DNA from: CBDAPI01 sp965248635
GTDB lineage: Bacteria; Acidobacteriota; UBA6911; RPQK01; CBDAPI01
Direction of reading: 5' to 3'
Length of the DNA: 64,000 nucleotides
Assembly: GCA_965248635.1 (NCBI GenBank)
Contig: OZ252114.1
Span: 5,084,001 to 5,148,000 of the forward strand
The notes under the pieces are model-generated. The model worked only from the letters and a program-made list of their open reading frames with translations, was not told the DNA's origin and searched no databases. Position numbers and translations under genes: made by a program. This document shows, piece by piece, positions 54,194-63,477 of the stretch (within the stretch, counting starts at the first letter, position 1; each line of letters begins with the position of its first letter).

Positions 54194-55306
54194 ATGCCCA
54201 AGAGATCTCGAGATTACAGGAACCTGCGTTCGTTTGCGACAGCTCCCCGGAAATGGCCTTTATTCCCGGCGGCTGCGCCACTTCTTCTCCTGTTGCTCCT
54301 GTTTACCGTGGCCGGCCTGGCCCGTCCCAAGGTCGATGTCATCGTCATGAAGAATGGTGACCGGCTGACCTGCGAAATCAAGAAGCTGGAGTTCGGTCAA
54401 CTCCACGTCAAGACGGGATACACGCTGGGAACGGTCGTCATCAACTGGGAGAAAGTCGAGCGAGTGGAAAGCCCCCAGCGCTTCACGGTGGAAACCACCG
54501 GGGGAGAGTACTTTTCGGGTTTACTGCAGAAGGAGGCGGTATCCGCCACGGTTGGAGAAGGAGAGGTGACCGTTATTGAGGGAAGCAGGGCAACCCGCCT
54601 GACCGGCGAGGAAGTGGTCGAGATCGCTCAAATGGAGGCGGGCTTCCTGAGAAAAATGGATCTCAAGATCGACTACGGTTTTACGTTTGCCAAGGCCAAC
54701 AAGCGGACCCAGTCCAATCTGCAGTCCAATCTGCAGTACAGAACGGAAAAACACTGGGCTGAGCTTTCCGTGAGCTCGTTGTTTGCCGGACAGACGGACG
54801 GCTCCGATACGAACCGTCACAACTCGACCGCCTCCTACATCCGTTTCCTGGGTACACGAAAGTGGTTCGCCGTGGGGCTCGCGGATTTCCTCAACAACGA
54901 CGAGCAGCGTCTCGACCTGCGGACCACTGTGGGAGGCGGGCTGGGGCGGAAGGTCATCCATTCCAACCGGAACACGCTTTTGGTACAGGGTGGAGCCGTC
55001 TGGAACAGTGAGACTTTTGCTCCAGAAACGGGCCGGGAAGAGGCGAACAGTGCGGAGGGTCTGCTGGCAACGAACTACTCCACGTTCCGCTTTGACTCCT
55101 CCGAACTGATTACGAGTTTGTACGTTTTCCCGAGCTTCTCGGATCCAGGACGTGTCCGCCTGGCGTTCAACGCGAGCTTGTACTGGGACATCATCGGCGA
55201 CCTCTTCTGGAGATTGACCTTCTGGGACAATTTCGACAACCGGCCACCGGAAGAGACGGCCAAAAACAACTTTGGGATCAGCACGTCCATCGGCTGGTCG
55301 TTTTAG
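54194..55306 (+). CDS. DUF481-type outer-membrane protein
   Basis: A 370-residue protein with a signal segment ('PLLLLLLLFTVAGLA') and an N-terminal domain ('VIVMKNGDRLTCEIKKLEFG', 'VVINWEKVERVESPQRFTVE') common to acidobacterial and proteobacterial DUF481 proteins. A YdiY-like beta-barrel follows from about 170 ('YTF/DYGFTFAKANKRTQSNL'-type strands; 'SASYIRFLGTRKWFAVGLAD'-type pairs), ending in a C-terminal Phe ('GISTSIGWSF'). Function unknown; it is an outer-membrane protein. It follows the porin by 34 bases. Confidence 0.82.
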   Translation: MPKRSRDYRNLRSFATAPRKWPLFPAAAPLLLLLLLFTVAGLARPKVDVIVMKNGDRLTCEIKKLEFGQLHVKTGYTLGTVVINWEKVERVESPQRFTVETTGGEYFSGLLQKEAVSATVGEGEVTVIEGSRATRLTGEEVVEIAQMEAGFLRKMDLKIDYGFTFAKANKRTQSNLQSNLQYRTEKHWAELSVSSLFAGQTDGSDTNRHNSTASYIRFLGTRKWFAVGLADFLNNDEQRLDLRTTVGGGLGRKVIHSNRNTLLVQGGAVWNSETFAPETGREEANSAEGLLATNYSTFRFDSSELITSLYVFPSFSDPGRVRLAFNASLYWDIIGDLFWRLTFWDNFDNRPPEETAKNNFGISTSIGWSF

Positions 55307-55310
55307 ATCA

Positions 55311-55377
55311 GATCGGGCTCCGGATCCCGATCTGATCGACGAGTCCGAATACGCAGAAGCGGGCCGATTGGTGCATT
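55311..55377. repeat. Right copy of the 52-base direct repeat
   Basis: See 52792-52858. The copy begins five bases after the DUF481 stop codon and contains the final 17 codons of the amidohydrolase gene out of context. Bases 55378-55511 beyond it have no gene. Confidence 0.85.
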
Positions 55378-55511
55378 GACTTAGACGCCGGGTTCCAATG
55401 TTTCCTTCTAGCCGAAAGCCGCCGTTGATTACGCCTCCATAAATCGACCTTCTCCACAAAGCCCCAGATTCAAAAAGAAAGAAGTTGTTGTCAAGGTCTT
55501 GGGCGGACGCA

Positions 55512-56768
55512 TCAGGCGGCGACCTCATCCTCTCGGACTCCATTCACAAATCTAACGTTGTCGACCACCTCTCCCAGACGCCGGTAGCCTTGTAGTCGGC
55601 GCCATCTTTTTTCAGCGCTTCTGCACAGTTTGAATACCATTGTCAGCATGGTTTGCCTGGACAAGCATCCTCGAGTCTTGGCCGTTCGCAGTTTCACAGT
55701 CGCGAAGGTCGACTCAATCGGATTGGTAGTTCTCAGATGCGGCCAGTGTTCGGCCGGAAAGTCATAGAAGGCCAGCAGCTCTGTCCGATCCTTGGCCAGG
55801 CAGGATGTGGCCTTCGGGAACTTCAGCTGATAGGTGGCAATGAACTCGTCAAAAGCCCTAAAAGCATTCTCTCGGGTTTCAGCCATCCAGATCTGATGCA
55901 GCGCCGTCTTGGCTTTTGGCTGTACTGCCTTGGGCAGATAGTTGAGTACATTGCCGGTCTTGTGCACCCAGCAGCGTTGCTGTCGGGTATTGCCGTAGAT
56001 CTTGGCCAGGGCTTTCCAGAATCCGAGGGCTCCGTCGCCAATCGCCAGTTTCGGTCCCATGCGCAGGCCTCTGGAGCGCAGATTGCGCAGCAACTCCCAC
56101 CAGGATTGCTCACTTTCCCGGTAGCCATCTTCCACGGCAATCAGCTCCTTTTTGCCGTCCGCACGGGCTCCGATCAGCACCAGAAGACAAAGCCGGGCAT
56201 CGTCAAAGCGAACGTTGGCATAGACGCCGTCAGCCCAGACGTAAACGTAGCGCTTATTGGAGAGATCACGCAGCCTCCACTTCTCATAATCCTTGACCCA
56301 CTTGCCTTTGAGCCGTCTGATTGTCTTGGCCGACAGTCCCGGTGCATTCGTCCCCAACAGGGCACTCAACGCGTCGGAGAAGTCTCCTGTGGAGATCCCC
56401 TTCAGGTACAGCAGAGGCAGCAGCTCCTCTACGCTCTTGCTTCGACGCAAATAGGGAGGCACCAGGCTGGAACGAAAGCGGATGATCTCCTCCGACTCCT
56501 CACCAGTTCCTCGGTCTCGAACCCGCGGAATCCGAACCGGGATCCCTCCAATCCCCGTCTGAATCTCACGCTTCGGCAGGTAGCCGTTGCGAACCAGACG
56601 TTTTCGGCCCTGGACATCACTCTGACCCTCGTACTCTTCCAGAAGTCCTTCAAGCTCGGCTTGAACTGCCTCAGCCAGGAGCTTCTGTGCCCCTTCTCGA
56701 AGCATTTCCGTCAAGGCATCCTTCGTCGTGGTTGGTTCGTCGATGGAAACTACAGTATCTTTCTTCAA
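55512..56768 (-). CDS. IS256-family transposase, complete
   Basis: A 418-residue mutator-type transposase. The catalytic residues are in 'YVWADGVYANVRFDDARLCL' (Asp), 'KLAIGDGALGFWKALAKIYG' (Asp) and 'HLRTTNPIESTFATVKLRTA' (Glu); 'RQQRCWVHKTGNVLNYLPKA' is the conserved Cys/His block. The start is probably the TTG at 56768, with AAGGA seven bases ahead. Its right outer sequence (TCACGGTTCAGGGTACGCC, near 56799-56817) recurs in degenerate form at 63419-63447. The left IS end was not found. Confidence 0.93.
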   Translation of the reverse strand: MKKDTVVSIDEPTTTKDALTEMLREGAQKLLAEAVQAELEGLLEEYEGQSDVQGRKRLVRNGYLPKREIQTGIGGIPVRIPRVRDRGTGEESEEIIRFRSSLVPPYLRRSKSVEELLPLLYLKGISTGDFSDALSALLGTNAPGLSAKTIRRLKGKWVKDYEKWRLRDLSNKRYVYVWADGVYANVRFDDARLCLLVLIGARADGKKELIAVEDGYRESEQSWWELLRNLRSRGLRMGPKLAIGDGALGFWKALAKIYGNTRQQRCWVHKTGNVLNYLPKAVQPKAKTALHQIWMAETRENAFRAFDEFIATYQLKFPKATSCLAKDRTELLAFYDFPAEHWPHLRTTNPIESTFATVKLRTAKTRGCLSRQTMLTMVFKLCRSAEKRWRRLQGYRRLGEVVDNVRFVNGVREDEVAA

Positions 56769-56916
56769 GGCGTATCCTTGTGGGCGAACTCATTATCGAT
56801 CTTCACGGTTCAGGGTACGCCATCTGACAGACGCCCCTCCGTACACAACTTTGGATCATATCTCTTTGCGTCCTGGTCGATCCCCTTGAATATCGCAACC
56901 ACAAGGCGCTTCGAGA

Positions 56917-57089
56917 CATCCAGACAGACACATTTAGACACTGTCTCCATTGTCTCCATCCCTTGACGAAATCCCCTACTCTGCGCCAATTAAAGCCCCT
57001 TTCGGCCGGCCGGCCGAAATTCTTCCCTCCAGGGATCGCCGTCACGCCATGATCTCGCCCCGGCCCTTACCCTAGTACCCCCAAGAATT
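56917..57089. repeat. Degenerate repeat blocks left of the NmrA-like gene
   Basis: Two blocks, 56917-56960 and 57022-57089, have partners right of the gene at 58186-58229 and 58104-58171, in swapped order and same orientation (shared pieces CATCCAGACAGAC, TGCATTGTCTC-like and TTACCCTAG-ACCCCC). A GGCCGGCCGGCCG palindrome at 57004-57016 lies between them. Other than that the 56830-57202 gap shows no gene. Confidence 0.6.
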
Positions 57090-57202
57090 GACGGATCCCG
57101 AGGATTTGTTACGCCACCAGTATCAATTAACCCTCGCAACCCAATGAGCAACTACGTTAAATTGGAACCTCCCCTTCGTTTCGCAATCGAAGGAGACCAA
57201 AG

Positions 57203-58081
57203 ATGACGGTGAAACTTACGGTGCTCGTATCGGGGGCGACAGGCAACCAGGGTGGAGCGGTAACCCAGGCGCTGTTGGCATCCGGCCACAAAGTTCGCGC
57301 GCTAACTCGAAACGTCGAATCGTCGCGCGCCAGACGACTGGCAGACCAGGACGTGGAACTGGTGCAGGGCAACCTCGACGACGCAAAGAGCCTCGGGCGG
57401 GCGCTACAGGGAACCGATTCGTTCTACCTCATGGGCAGTCCGCAGGAAGTCGGCGTGCACGGCGAGACAAGGCAAGGAATCGCACTGGCTGACGCCGCGA
57501 AGGCTGCCGATGTTGGTCATCTCGTCTACGGTTCCGTTGCGAACGCCGATTTGGACACCGGCATTCCCCATTTCGATAGCAAGTACCAAGTTGAGGAGCA
57601 CATCAAGGCATTGGGAGTTCCTTACACGATTAGTGCGCCGGTGTTCTTTATGGATAACGCTATCGCCCCTTGGGCTCTAGACGAGTTGAAGGGAGGAAAG
57701 ATCATCCAAGCAATGCCTGGCGATCGAGCATTGCAGCAAGTCAGCGTCAAGAACATTGGCGCATTCGTCGCAAGTCTTATAGACAGACGAGAAGAGGTGT
57801 TTGGGAAGAGATACGACTTTGCCGGTGACGAACTTGCAGGTGACGAGTGTGCCGCGATCTTGACCCGAATCACAAACCATCAAGTCGTCTACGAAGCCCT
57901 ACCGTTGTCCGTCGTTAAACAGCAAAGCGCCGACATGGCTGCCATGTTTGAATGGTTTGATCGTGTCGGATACAACGTGGATATTCCCGAACTGCACAGG
58001 ACCTTTTCGGACGTGAACTGGCAGAGCTATTCGCAGTGGGTTGAATCGCAAGATTGGCAGTTCTTGAAGAGGGAAGGTTGA
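57203..58081 (+). CDS. NmrA-like NAD(P)-binding protein
   Basis: A 292-residue Rossmann protein of the NmrA/HSCARG group. The nucleotide-binding loop is 'VLVSGATGNQGGAVTQALLA' (GATGxxG), followed by 'ALTRNVESSRARRLADQDVE' and 'VQGNLDDAKSLGRALQGTD'; 'HFDSKYQVEEHIKALGVPYT' replaces the catalytic Tyr-x3-Lys of classical SDRs by a Lys-x-x-x-Glu pattern, as in redox sensors that do not catalyse. It may be a regulator of redox state or a reductase of quinone or isoflavone type. Surrounded by degenerate direct repeats, so likely transferred as a unit. Confidence 0.85.
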   Translation: MTVKLTVLVSGATGNQGGAVTQALLASGHKVRALTRNVESSRARRLADQDVELVQGNLDDAKSLGRALQGTDSFYLMGSPQEVGVHGETRQGIALADAAKAADVGHLVYGSVANADLDTGIPHFDSKYQVEEHIKALGVPYTISAPVFFMDNAIAPWALDELKGGKIIQAMPGDRALQQVSVKNIGAFVASLIDRREEVFGKRYDFAGDELAGDECAAILTRITNHQVVYEALPLSVVKQQSADMAAMFEWFDRVGYNVDIPELHRTFSDVNWQSYSQWVESQDWQFLKREG

Positions 58082-58262
58082 ACAGCCGGGGTAATGACCA
58101 AACTTCTTCCCTCTAGGATCGTGCTCACTGCGAGATCTCGACCAGACTTTTACCCTAGCACCCCCGAAAATTAGCCGGTTTTTCCCATCCAGACAGACCC
58201 AACCCGACAGTGTCTGCATTGTCTCGATCACAGAACAGATGGATACATAGAAAAAACCTCCG

Positions 58263-58320
58263 GTGAAAGAGCTTTGCGACATGATGGAAATCTCCGAACC
58301 CTCCTTGTATAAACTCGGAT
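58263..58320 (+). pseudogene. TetR-family helix-turn-helix fragment
   Basis: 'VKELCDMMEISEPSLYK' resembles the recognition helix of TetR/AcrR regulators ('TMKELCDAMGISRPSLYAAF'-like). Nothing before or after it fits in frame. Its position after the NmrA gene and its repeats suggests a lost regulator. Confidence 0.35.
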
Positions 58321-58467
58321 TTGGCCGCGAGATTGTCAGAAGAGAAAAAAGGCATGGCAACATCAGCAGCAGTAGGATCGCGGCCCAAAATACAGGACCT
58401 CGCACGATTACTCTAAACGGTTTTGCCTCGCGCACGCACCCAGGTTTTCTCTTCCATGTCCGAAGGC

Positions 58468-59367
58468 TCAAGAACCTGTGCCTGTACCGTTCTTGAGACC
58501 AAGCGGCATCATCCGGCTTTCAGTTTTGGGAATGACCTCCATCACGGCACGTTCTCTGCTGAACATAGCTTTTCGGTTGAACCACACAACCAGAACCGCC
58601 GCCGCCACGAAGAAGAACGTGTCGTAGGGTTGGGCGTCAGGCCAGATAGGATTGATGAGCTGAAAATGCATCAATGCAGGGAGCAGGATGCTGCCGCGAG
58701 ATGCATTAAATAGCGCGGTCACGATCAAGCTGATTGCAACCGTGCCTGCGAAGAACGGAGTGAATGACCACGCACTCTGTTGAGTCCCGCTCAACAGGAA
58801 TGCCGGCAGGTGCCAAAAGCCCCAAACGATACCAAGAATCAGCGCGGCCCACATGGGCGCAAACTTCCGTTGCAGCAGAGGCAGAGCCAACCCCCGCCAG
58901 CCGAACTCCTCGATCGGTCCTTTGATCGCGACAAGTGACAATGCTATGAGAAGTGTCTGAAAAGAGGAAAACGGAAACGGTTCCGCGAAAAGGTTGCCTT
59001 TCAACGCAGAGCCCCCGAAAAAAAGCAGAGGAATGCCAATAATCAAAAAGGCATACCAAACCAGTGAGCAGCGCCAGAGCAACAGCCGGCTAAGATAACG
59101 CCGCAAACCTCGCGTACCACTGTTATGTAAGACGACAATGAAAGCAGCGATCGCAGGTGCGTACACCGCCAAGTAGAAGAGCGCATGCTGGCCGGTCAAT
59201 TCGCCAAAAACCTCGGCCATCTGCTTTGGGAGCAGAATGAACAGAGCCAGTATTCCCCACGCCAATCCGAAAACAATAAGCAGAAATGGCACGAGGGAGA
59301 TGAAGGGAATCTGATGTCGGTCAGTGCCTGATGGGGCTATAATCGTCATTGTTGCCCTTTTTTTCAT
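58468..59367 (-). CDS. CPBP-family intramembrane protease
   Basis: A 299-residue protein with about seven membrane helices. The CAAX-protease-like motifs are present: Glu-Glu in 'GPIEEFGWRGLALPLLQRKF', 'IVWGFWHLPAFLLSG' (His) and 'ALFNASRGSILLPALMHFQL' (His/Asn). These suggest metal-dependent cleavage of a membrane substrate. It overlaps the end of the DUF6544-like gene by four bases, so they are coupled. The N-terminus is charged; family members are about 220-300 residues. Confidence 0.87.
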   Translation of the reverse strand: MKKRATMTIIAPSGTDRHQIPFISLVPFLLIVFGLAWGILALFILLPKQMAEVFGELTGQHALFYLAVYAPAIAAFIVVLHNSGTRGLRRYLSRLLLWRCSLVWYAFLIIGIPLLFFGGSALKGNLFAEPFPFSSFQTLLIALSLVAIKGPIEEFGWRGLALPLLQRKFAPMWAALILGIVWGFWHLPAFLLSGTQQSAWSFTPFFAGTVAISLIVTALFNASRGSILLPALMHFQLINPIWPDAQPYDTFFFVAAAVLVVWFNRKAMFSRERAVMEVIPKTESRMMPLGLKNGTGTGS

Positions 59368-59825
59368 TTTTCTGCGCCAGGAAAACGAATAGCCTCAACT
59401 TCAGCCTTGAAGAAAGTGAAATGTTCGCTTGTGCCAAACATGTTCCCTGCTTCGACCTTAAACGGTAATTTAAAGCCCTGTACGAAACGAAAGTCCGATA
59501 GAGTGCCTCCGAACGGTTGTAGACGGTGTTTTTTTTCTGTGTTTGCATTGCTCCAACGCATAAAGAAAACCTCAATAGGTTTCCCCTCAGCATTCACTGT
59601 GACATCGACTGCCTGAGAAGGCTCCCCATGTGTGACGGTGACACGAGCTGTACTCTCATCAACTTCTTCCCAGGTCACGCCCGCCCTCGGCAATATTGCT
59701 GCGGGTGACCAAAACACTGCTTCAGCTACGTAACGTCCATAGGCTGATCGGGTGTGGTCTGAGTCGCCTCCCATCCGTGCTACTGGAATAAAGCCCAATA
59801 TGCGTATTCCGGTGAAACCGGCCAC
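59364..59825 (-). pseudogene. DUF6544-like protein, N-terminus lost
   Basis: The 153 residues ('ILGFIPVARMGGDSDHTRSA', 'YVAEAVFWSPAAILPRAGVT', 'LSDFRFVQGFKLPFKVEAGN') match the C-terminal half of a conserved soluble/membrane family that I think is DUF6544, whose members have about 100 more residues upstream. The 5' end coincides with an IS21-like terminal repeat at 59820-59890, which probably removed it. It is coupled to the CPBP protease gene. Confidence 0.65.
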
Positions 59826-59880
59826 CCAATCCGGGGAAAGTGGCCACCCGGTCGGAGCGAAGCGACGCTGGGGATTTCAT
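59820..59880. repeat. IS end-like double repeat
   Basis: GGCCACCC occurs twice, 22 bases apart (59821-59828 and 59843-59850), with AATCCGGGGAAAGT between, as in multiple transposase sites at IS21-type ends. No transposase gene is attached. Bases 59881-60179 contain no gene. Confidence 0.45.
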
Positions 59881-60179
59881 GATGTGTCAGGTGGCCGTTT
59901 TGAGTCAATGTGACTAGGATCGAGTGTCATGGTAAGACCCTCCAAAAAGATGCCTGTGGTTACATTCTGAAGGTGGGCAAACGCTGTGAAACATGGCGCG
60001 TAAATGCGCCTCTACGAACATGATGAACGTACCCACTGGGGCAAGATCCTGAATCACATTGAAGCCAGCCTGGTGGCTTCGATCGGCGGAGCAAGAATAG
60101 ACCACGGAGCGGTGTGAGAAGCCGCTTGGGCCGAGCCCGTGTAGTAGAATTTTCTTGGACAACCAAATCCAGGACCCTC

Positions 60180-60812
60180 ATGACAAAAGCAAATTCGGGA
60201 TCCCCCATGGCAAATGTTAGATCTTACGAGCCAGCCCACATCTGCGGAGCCAAAGCCAAGAGCTCAAAGTGTCCCTGTCGCCGCCCAGCCGGTTGGAGAA
60301 CAGACCATGTTGGGCAGGGTCGCTGCAAGCTACATGGGGGTGTTTCTGGGACTTTGAAACACGGTTTGTATTCGAAGGTCAAATGGAACTCACTGGGGGA
60401 CAAAATCCAGAAGCTAAAGGGAGCAGAATCTCTGGATCTCAGCGAAGAGTTAGTCCTCGCACGAGTCCTCCTTCTTGACTACCTAGACCGAGCCGGGGAG
60501 GGACCAGAGTTGGACTCGATCAAGAGTCTAATCGATCTGATCGTCAAGACTGTCGGTCAATCCCACCGGATTCGACAACTCGGTGCCATTTCGAAGATCG
60601 TATATGGTCGGGTGTTGGAAGAGATGGCCAAGGTTGTTGTTGAGCACATTGAACCCTGTCCGAATTGTCAGCATGATTCCACACGCGAAACCCTCAGAAG
60701 AATCGAGGCACGGTGGAGCATCATTGCCGTTGATGCGTTTGACCCAGTCGCATCGGGACGCGCTCGACCAAGACGGTCTGCCAACTCCCATCCGCTGCCT
60801 TCTCTTGGCTGA
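60180..60812 (+). CDS. Phage-type zinc-finger protein, HGGxxxx type
   Basis: A 210-residue protein with 'CGAKAKSSKCPCRRPAGW' and 'GQGRCKLHGGVSGTLKHGLY', the Cys/His finger seen in phage proteins encoded before terminase genes (often annotated as HGG-type terminase small subunit or Gene-transfer proteins). The middle is helical ('LDLSEELVLARVLLLDYLDR') and a late 'CPNCQ' pair may bind zinc. The ATG at 60180 is preferred because the finger begins soon after it. No other phage gene follows, so this is a remnant. Confidence 0.7.
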   Translation: MTKANSGSPMANVRSYEPAHICGAKAKSSKCPCRRPAGWRTDHVGQGRCKLHGGVSGTLKHGLYSKVKWNSLGDKIQKLKGAESLDLSEELVLARVLLLDYLDRAGEGPELDSIKSLIDLIVKTVGQSHRIRQLGAISKIVYGRVLEEMAKVVVEHIEPCPNCQHDSTRETLRRIEARWSIIAVDAFDPVASGRARPRRSANSHPLPSLG

Positions 60813-60823
60813 TCTCTGTCAGT

Positions 60824-60992
60824 GGATAGTACTACGGTTCGCGTAGCCACCATCACCGATCTTCTGGAGCAAGGAGTGCCGCTGGAGGACGTGCAGCAGT
60901 TGGTGGGCCACGCCGATCCGCGCACTACGCGGCTCTACGATCGGCGCCAGCGGCGGGTGACCAGGAATATCGTGGAGAGGATTTCAATTTAG
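60824..60992 (+). pseudogene. Tyrosine recombinase C-terminal fragment
   Basis: The frame reads 'VRVATITDLLEQGVPLEDVQ' and 'LVGHADPRTTRLYDRRQRRV', the final His and Tyr motif of an XerC/D-like integrase, with a stop at 60990-60992. Its sequence differs from those of the two tRNA-Arg integrases. The upstream catalytic part is missing. Confidence 0.75.
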
Positions 60993-61020
60993 CTAAGTCC
61001 ACTTTCAACTGTCAATGGGG

Positions 61021-61085
61021 GTGCGCCAGGAAAAGCTGGCGATCTGCTTACGGGTGAAAGCCCCTCTCTCAGGACCTCCCCAAAA
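61021..61085 (+). mobile_element. 5' end of a group II intron (fragment)
   Basis: GTGCGCC at 61021 is followed by a GGAAAAGCTGGCG stem and GGGTGAAAGCCC, the usual 5' domain I start. It resembles the intron at 31499 in layout. No reverse transcriptase or domain V follows. It lies just beyond the integrase fragment. Confidence 0.6.
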
Positions 61086-61234
61086 CTCTGCTTGAGCTTG
61101 CCGCTGTCTACTCTCGCTCCCGTCACAACGGGATCGTCGCTTGTTGTAGACTATTAATCTACAGACTATAGTATTCACAACCCACTGTAGTTTGGTCTGG
61201 AAGAGCGGTCGAATCTGAAGCTCAACGTGGACGA

Positions 61235-61750
61235 ATGGAAAACGGCAAACCTACCGAGGACGGGATTGGTACCGGCAGGAAAATAGGAATTGGCTGTCTG
61301 AGCCTGTGGGCGGTCATACTGATAGTCATTGGCTTTTCGGCAGCGGACTCGTCCGAAGCGGCGTCAGGCTTCGGCGGCGCTCTTCTCGTGGCCTGCGGTG
61401 CTGCTTTCCTTCTCAGGCGAAAAATCGTCGGGTTCGTCCTGCTGGGCGTGGGGTTAGTAGTCTTGGCTATTCTAGACAGTCCGGAGAAAGAGGTTGGCTC
61501 TGTGAAACAGAGTACTGACACTGAGTTGGCAGACTGCTCCGCTTTTGACCGTGAAGTTAGGAGAGTACCGGAACTCCGTGACCGCGTCAGTGAGGTTCGG
61601 AGTGACAGTTATTTCATCGATTTGGGTCTCTCTTGGTGCGTTGAGGCAAGTCCGAGTTGGGCATCCATATCAGAGGAAGAAGCCGACCGCATATTACATA
61701 CCGGAAGTCTCAGTCGGACTGGAAAAACGTGCCGCTCCGATCAAGCCTGA
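61235..61750 (+). CDS. Small membrane protein of unknown function
   Basis: A 171-residue protein with three hydrophobic segments ('GCLSLWAVILIVIGF', 'FGGALLVACGAAFLL', 'IVGFVLLGVGLVVLAIL') and a charged C-terminal half with two cysteines ('ADCSAFDREVRRV' and 'SWCVEASPSW'). Another frame (61545-61880) also stays open, so a frameshift near 61700 is possible. A palindrome, TGTAGA-N7-TCTACA (61145-61163), lies upstream. Not recognised. Bases 61881-62212 have no gene. Confidence 0.5.
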   Translation: MENGKPTEDGIGTGRKIGIGCLSLWAVILIVIGFSAADSSEAASGFGGALLVACGAAFLLRRKIVGFVLLGVGLVVLAILDSPEKEVGSVKQSTDTELADCSAFDREVRRVPELRDRVSEVRSDSYFIDLGLSWCVEASPSWASISEEEADRILHTGSLSRTGKTCRSDQA

Positions 61751-62212
61751 ACATCGCGATGCGATCGACGCGATGACTAATCTAGAAAAAGCTTATCTCT
61801 GTCCGCGGTACAGGATCCTCCAACTGGAGACAAGCAAGATGATGCTCTCAAAAGGAGAGACTCATCTGGTATGCAAGTGATCGGCTTCACTCTCATCGAC
61901 AGCTACTCGGGCTCAATTGCCGGAAAAAAGCTTGATTCTGATTGCGGCGGGCGACCCAATCTTCTCTGATTCTTCTGAGACCCGAGTCCTTCTCGGGGCA
62001 AAACGGTTGGTCCTGAAATAGACCCGCAGCCTGAAGGTTGTGCTACAGTGCGGAGAACCGCTGGATTCTTCCGCTCGCTGATCAACCCGCACACCAGCTC
62101 TCTGCTCGGACTCGCCCTACACTGCGGATACAATCCTTAACGTTAGGCCGCGCGAGACCGAGCGGTGTCGGGCGTGACTCACTTCCAGATGCAGTAGGAG
62201 TGTACAACTCGG

Positions 62213-63364
62213 ATGGCCCCACGGACTGTTTTCTACTCTTGGCAGGCGGACAGTGAGAAGAGCTTGAACCGGTACTTCATCGAGGATTGCCTCAAGCGGG
62301 CGATCAGGAAACTGAACCGGGAGGATCTGTCCGAATTGGTGATCGACCGGGACACAAAGAATGTCGCTGGGATGCCGGACATCGGCCATACGATCTTGGA
62401 GAACATCGCGAGATCTCCGGTCGTCGTCGCCGACTTGACCCTGATCAATCCCGCCACGGTGAGGCGCCCCGACGAGCGGACAGTGTCCAATCCGAATGTC
62501 CTTTTCGAACTTGGCTACGCTTTTGGAAAGCTCGGCCCCAAGGCGATCGTCGGGGTGTTCAACACTACCTCCGGGGAGGTCGAAGAACTTCCCTTTGACC
62601 TTCGCCCTAGGCGACTGATGACCTACCGGCTGGCGGCCGGTGACGACAAGGCCGAGGTGCGCGCAAAGTTGGTCACTGCCTTGGCTGGTGCAATCAATCG
62701 ATGTATGGGGGACACGGCAGACGACCAGATCCGGCGGAACTATCAGATCCATAGAATAATGTGCGAGCTTTGGCTATTTGGGACAGAGATTGACGAGTGG
62801 TACGGTATCAAGAACCTGCCGGAGCTAATCCAAGATCGCTTGACCGAAGCCCGGGAACTTCCCGACTTAATGCGCAGGAACTCGTACTCGCACGATGCTT
62901 TGGGTAGAGCGAATTATATTATCCATTCCCTGGAGAATGCGGCTACGCTCACCCTCAACGATGAGAACTGGCCAGACATCAAAGGGCATATCTCGTCCGC
63001 TATGAGTACTATCTCCCTGATCACTAACTTTCATAACGTCAAGATCGACCAAGATTATCACGATGAGTTGGTCAGGAGGGTGGCAGCGGCGCCAGTGGAG
63101 TTGGATGGGCACCTAGAAGACCTCCGGGACGACCAGTTCCTTAGGTCTGACTTAGAGAAACTCGCACACGCGTTGCGTACGATGGCTTTCAAGTCCCTCG
63201 TTCCCCAGCACCCACAGTTTGATGTGGGGCTGAAGAAAATCAGCCTGGACTTGCGTCGGCATGTCCTGCGATGGGCCAAGAACACACCGAACAAGGACGA
63301 GGCGATCAGTATCGTTCGGGACATCCGTAAACGGCTTGCACAACTGATCGACAAGTACGCCTGA
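62213..63364 (+). CDS. TIR-like domain protein, probable defence effector
   Basis: A 383-residue protein. Residues 1-150 have the TIR-like/nucleoside-deoxyribosyltransferase-like pattern: 'VFYSWQADSEKSLNRYFIED', 'VIDRDTKNVAGMPDIGHTIL', 'VVVADLTLI' and 'NPNVLFELGYAFGKLG' (catalytic-type Glu99). The remainder is helical and not recognised. Proteins starting FYSWQ are found in phage-defence settings, where they may degrade NAD or sense a nucleotide; this is inference. The last codons run into an IS256-like remnant, so the true C-terminus may have changed. Ribosome site is weak. Confidence 0.7.
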   Translation: MAPRTVFYSWQADSEKSLNRYFIEDCLKRAIRKLNREDLSELVIDRDTKNVAGMPDIGHTILENIARSPVVVADLTLINPATVRRPDERTVSNPNVLFELGYAFGKLGPKAIVGVFNTTSGEVEELPFDLRPRRLMTYRLAAGDDKAEVRAKLVTALAGAINRCMGDTADDQIRRNYQIHRIMCELWLFGTEIDEWYGIKNLPELIQDRLTEARELPDLMRRNSYSHDALGRANYIIHSLENAATLTLNDENWPDIKGHISSAMSTISLITNFHNVKIDQDYHDELVRRVAAAPVELDGHLEDLRDDQFLRSDLEKLAHALRTMAFKSLVPQHPQFDVGLKKISLDLRRHVLRWAKNTPNKDEAISIVRDIRKRLAQLIDKYA

Positions 63365-63447
63365 ACTGCCTCAGCCAAAGGCGTCTGCGCTCCGTCCCGA
63401 TCTCCGAGGGAATCCATGATTGATCGTCACGGATTCAGGATACGCCG
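63359..63447. mobile_element. IS256-type remnant
   Basis: TGAACTGCCTCAGCCA (63362-63377) and a degenerate copy of the IS256 outer sequence (CACGGATTCAGGATACGCC at 63429-63447) match the N-terminal coding and end regions of the IS at 55.5-56.8 kb, with the middle deleted and many changes. It supplies the stop codon of the TIR-like gene. Confidence 0.6.
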
Positions 63448-63477
63448 CCTCGACGCGTCTCGCTGTATGATTATGGT

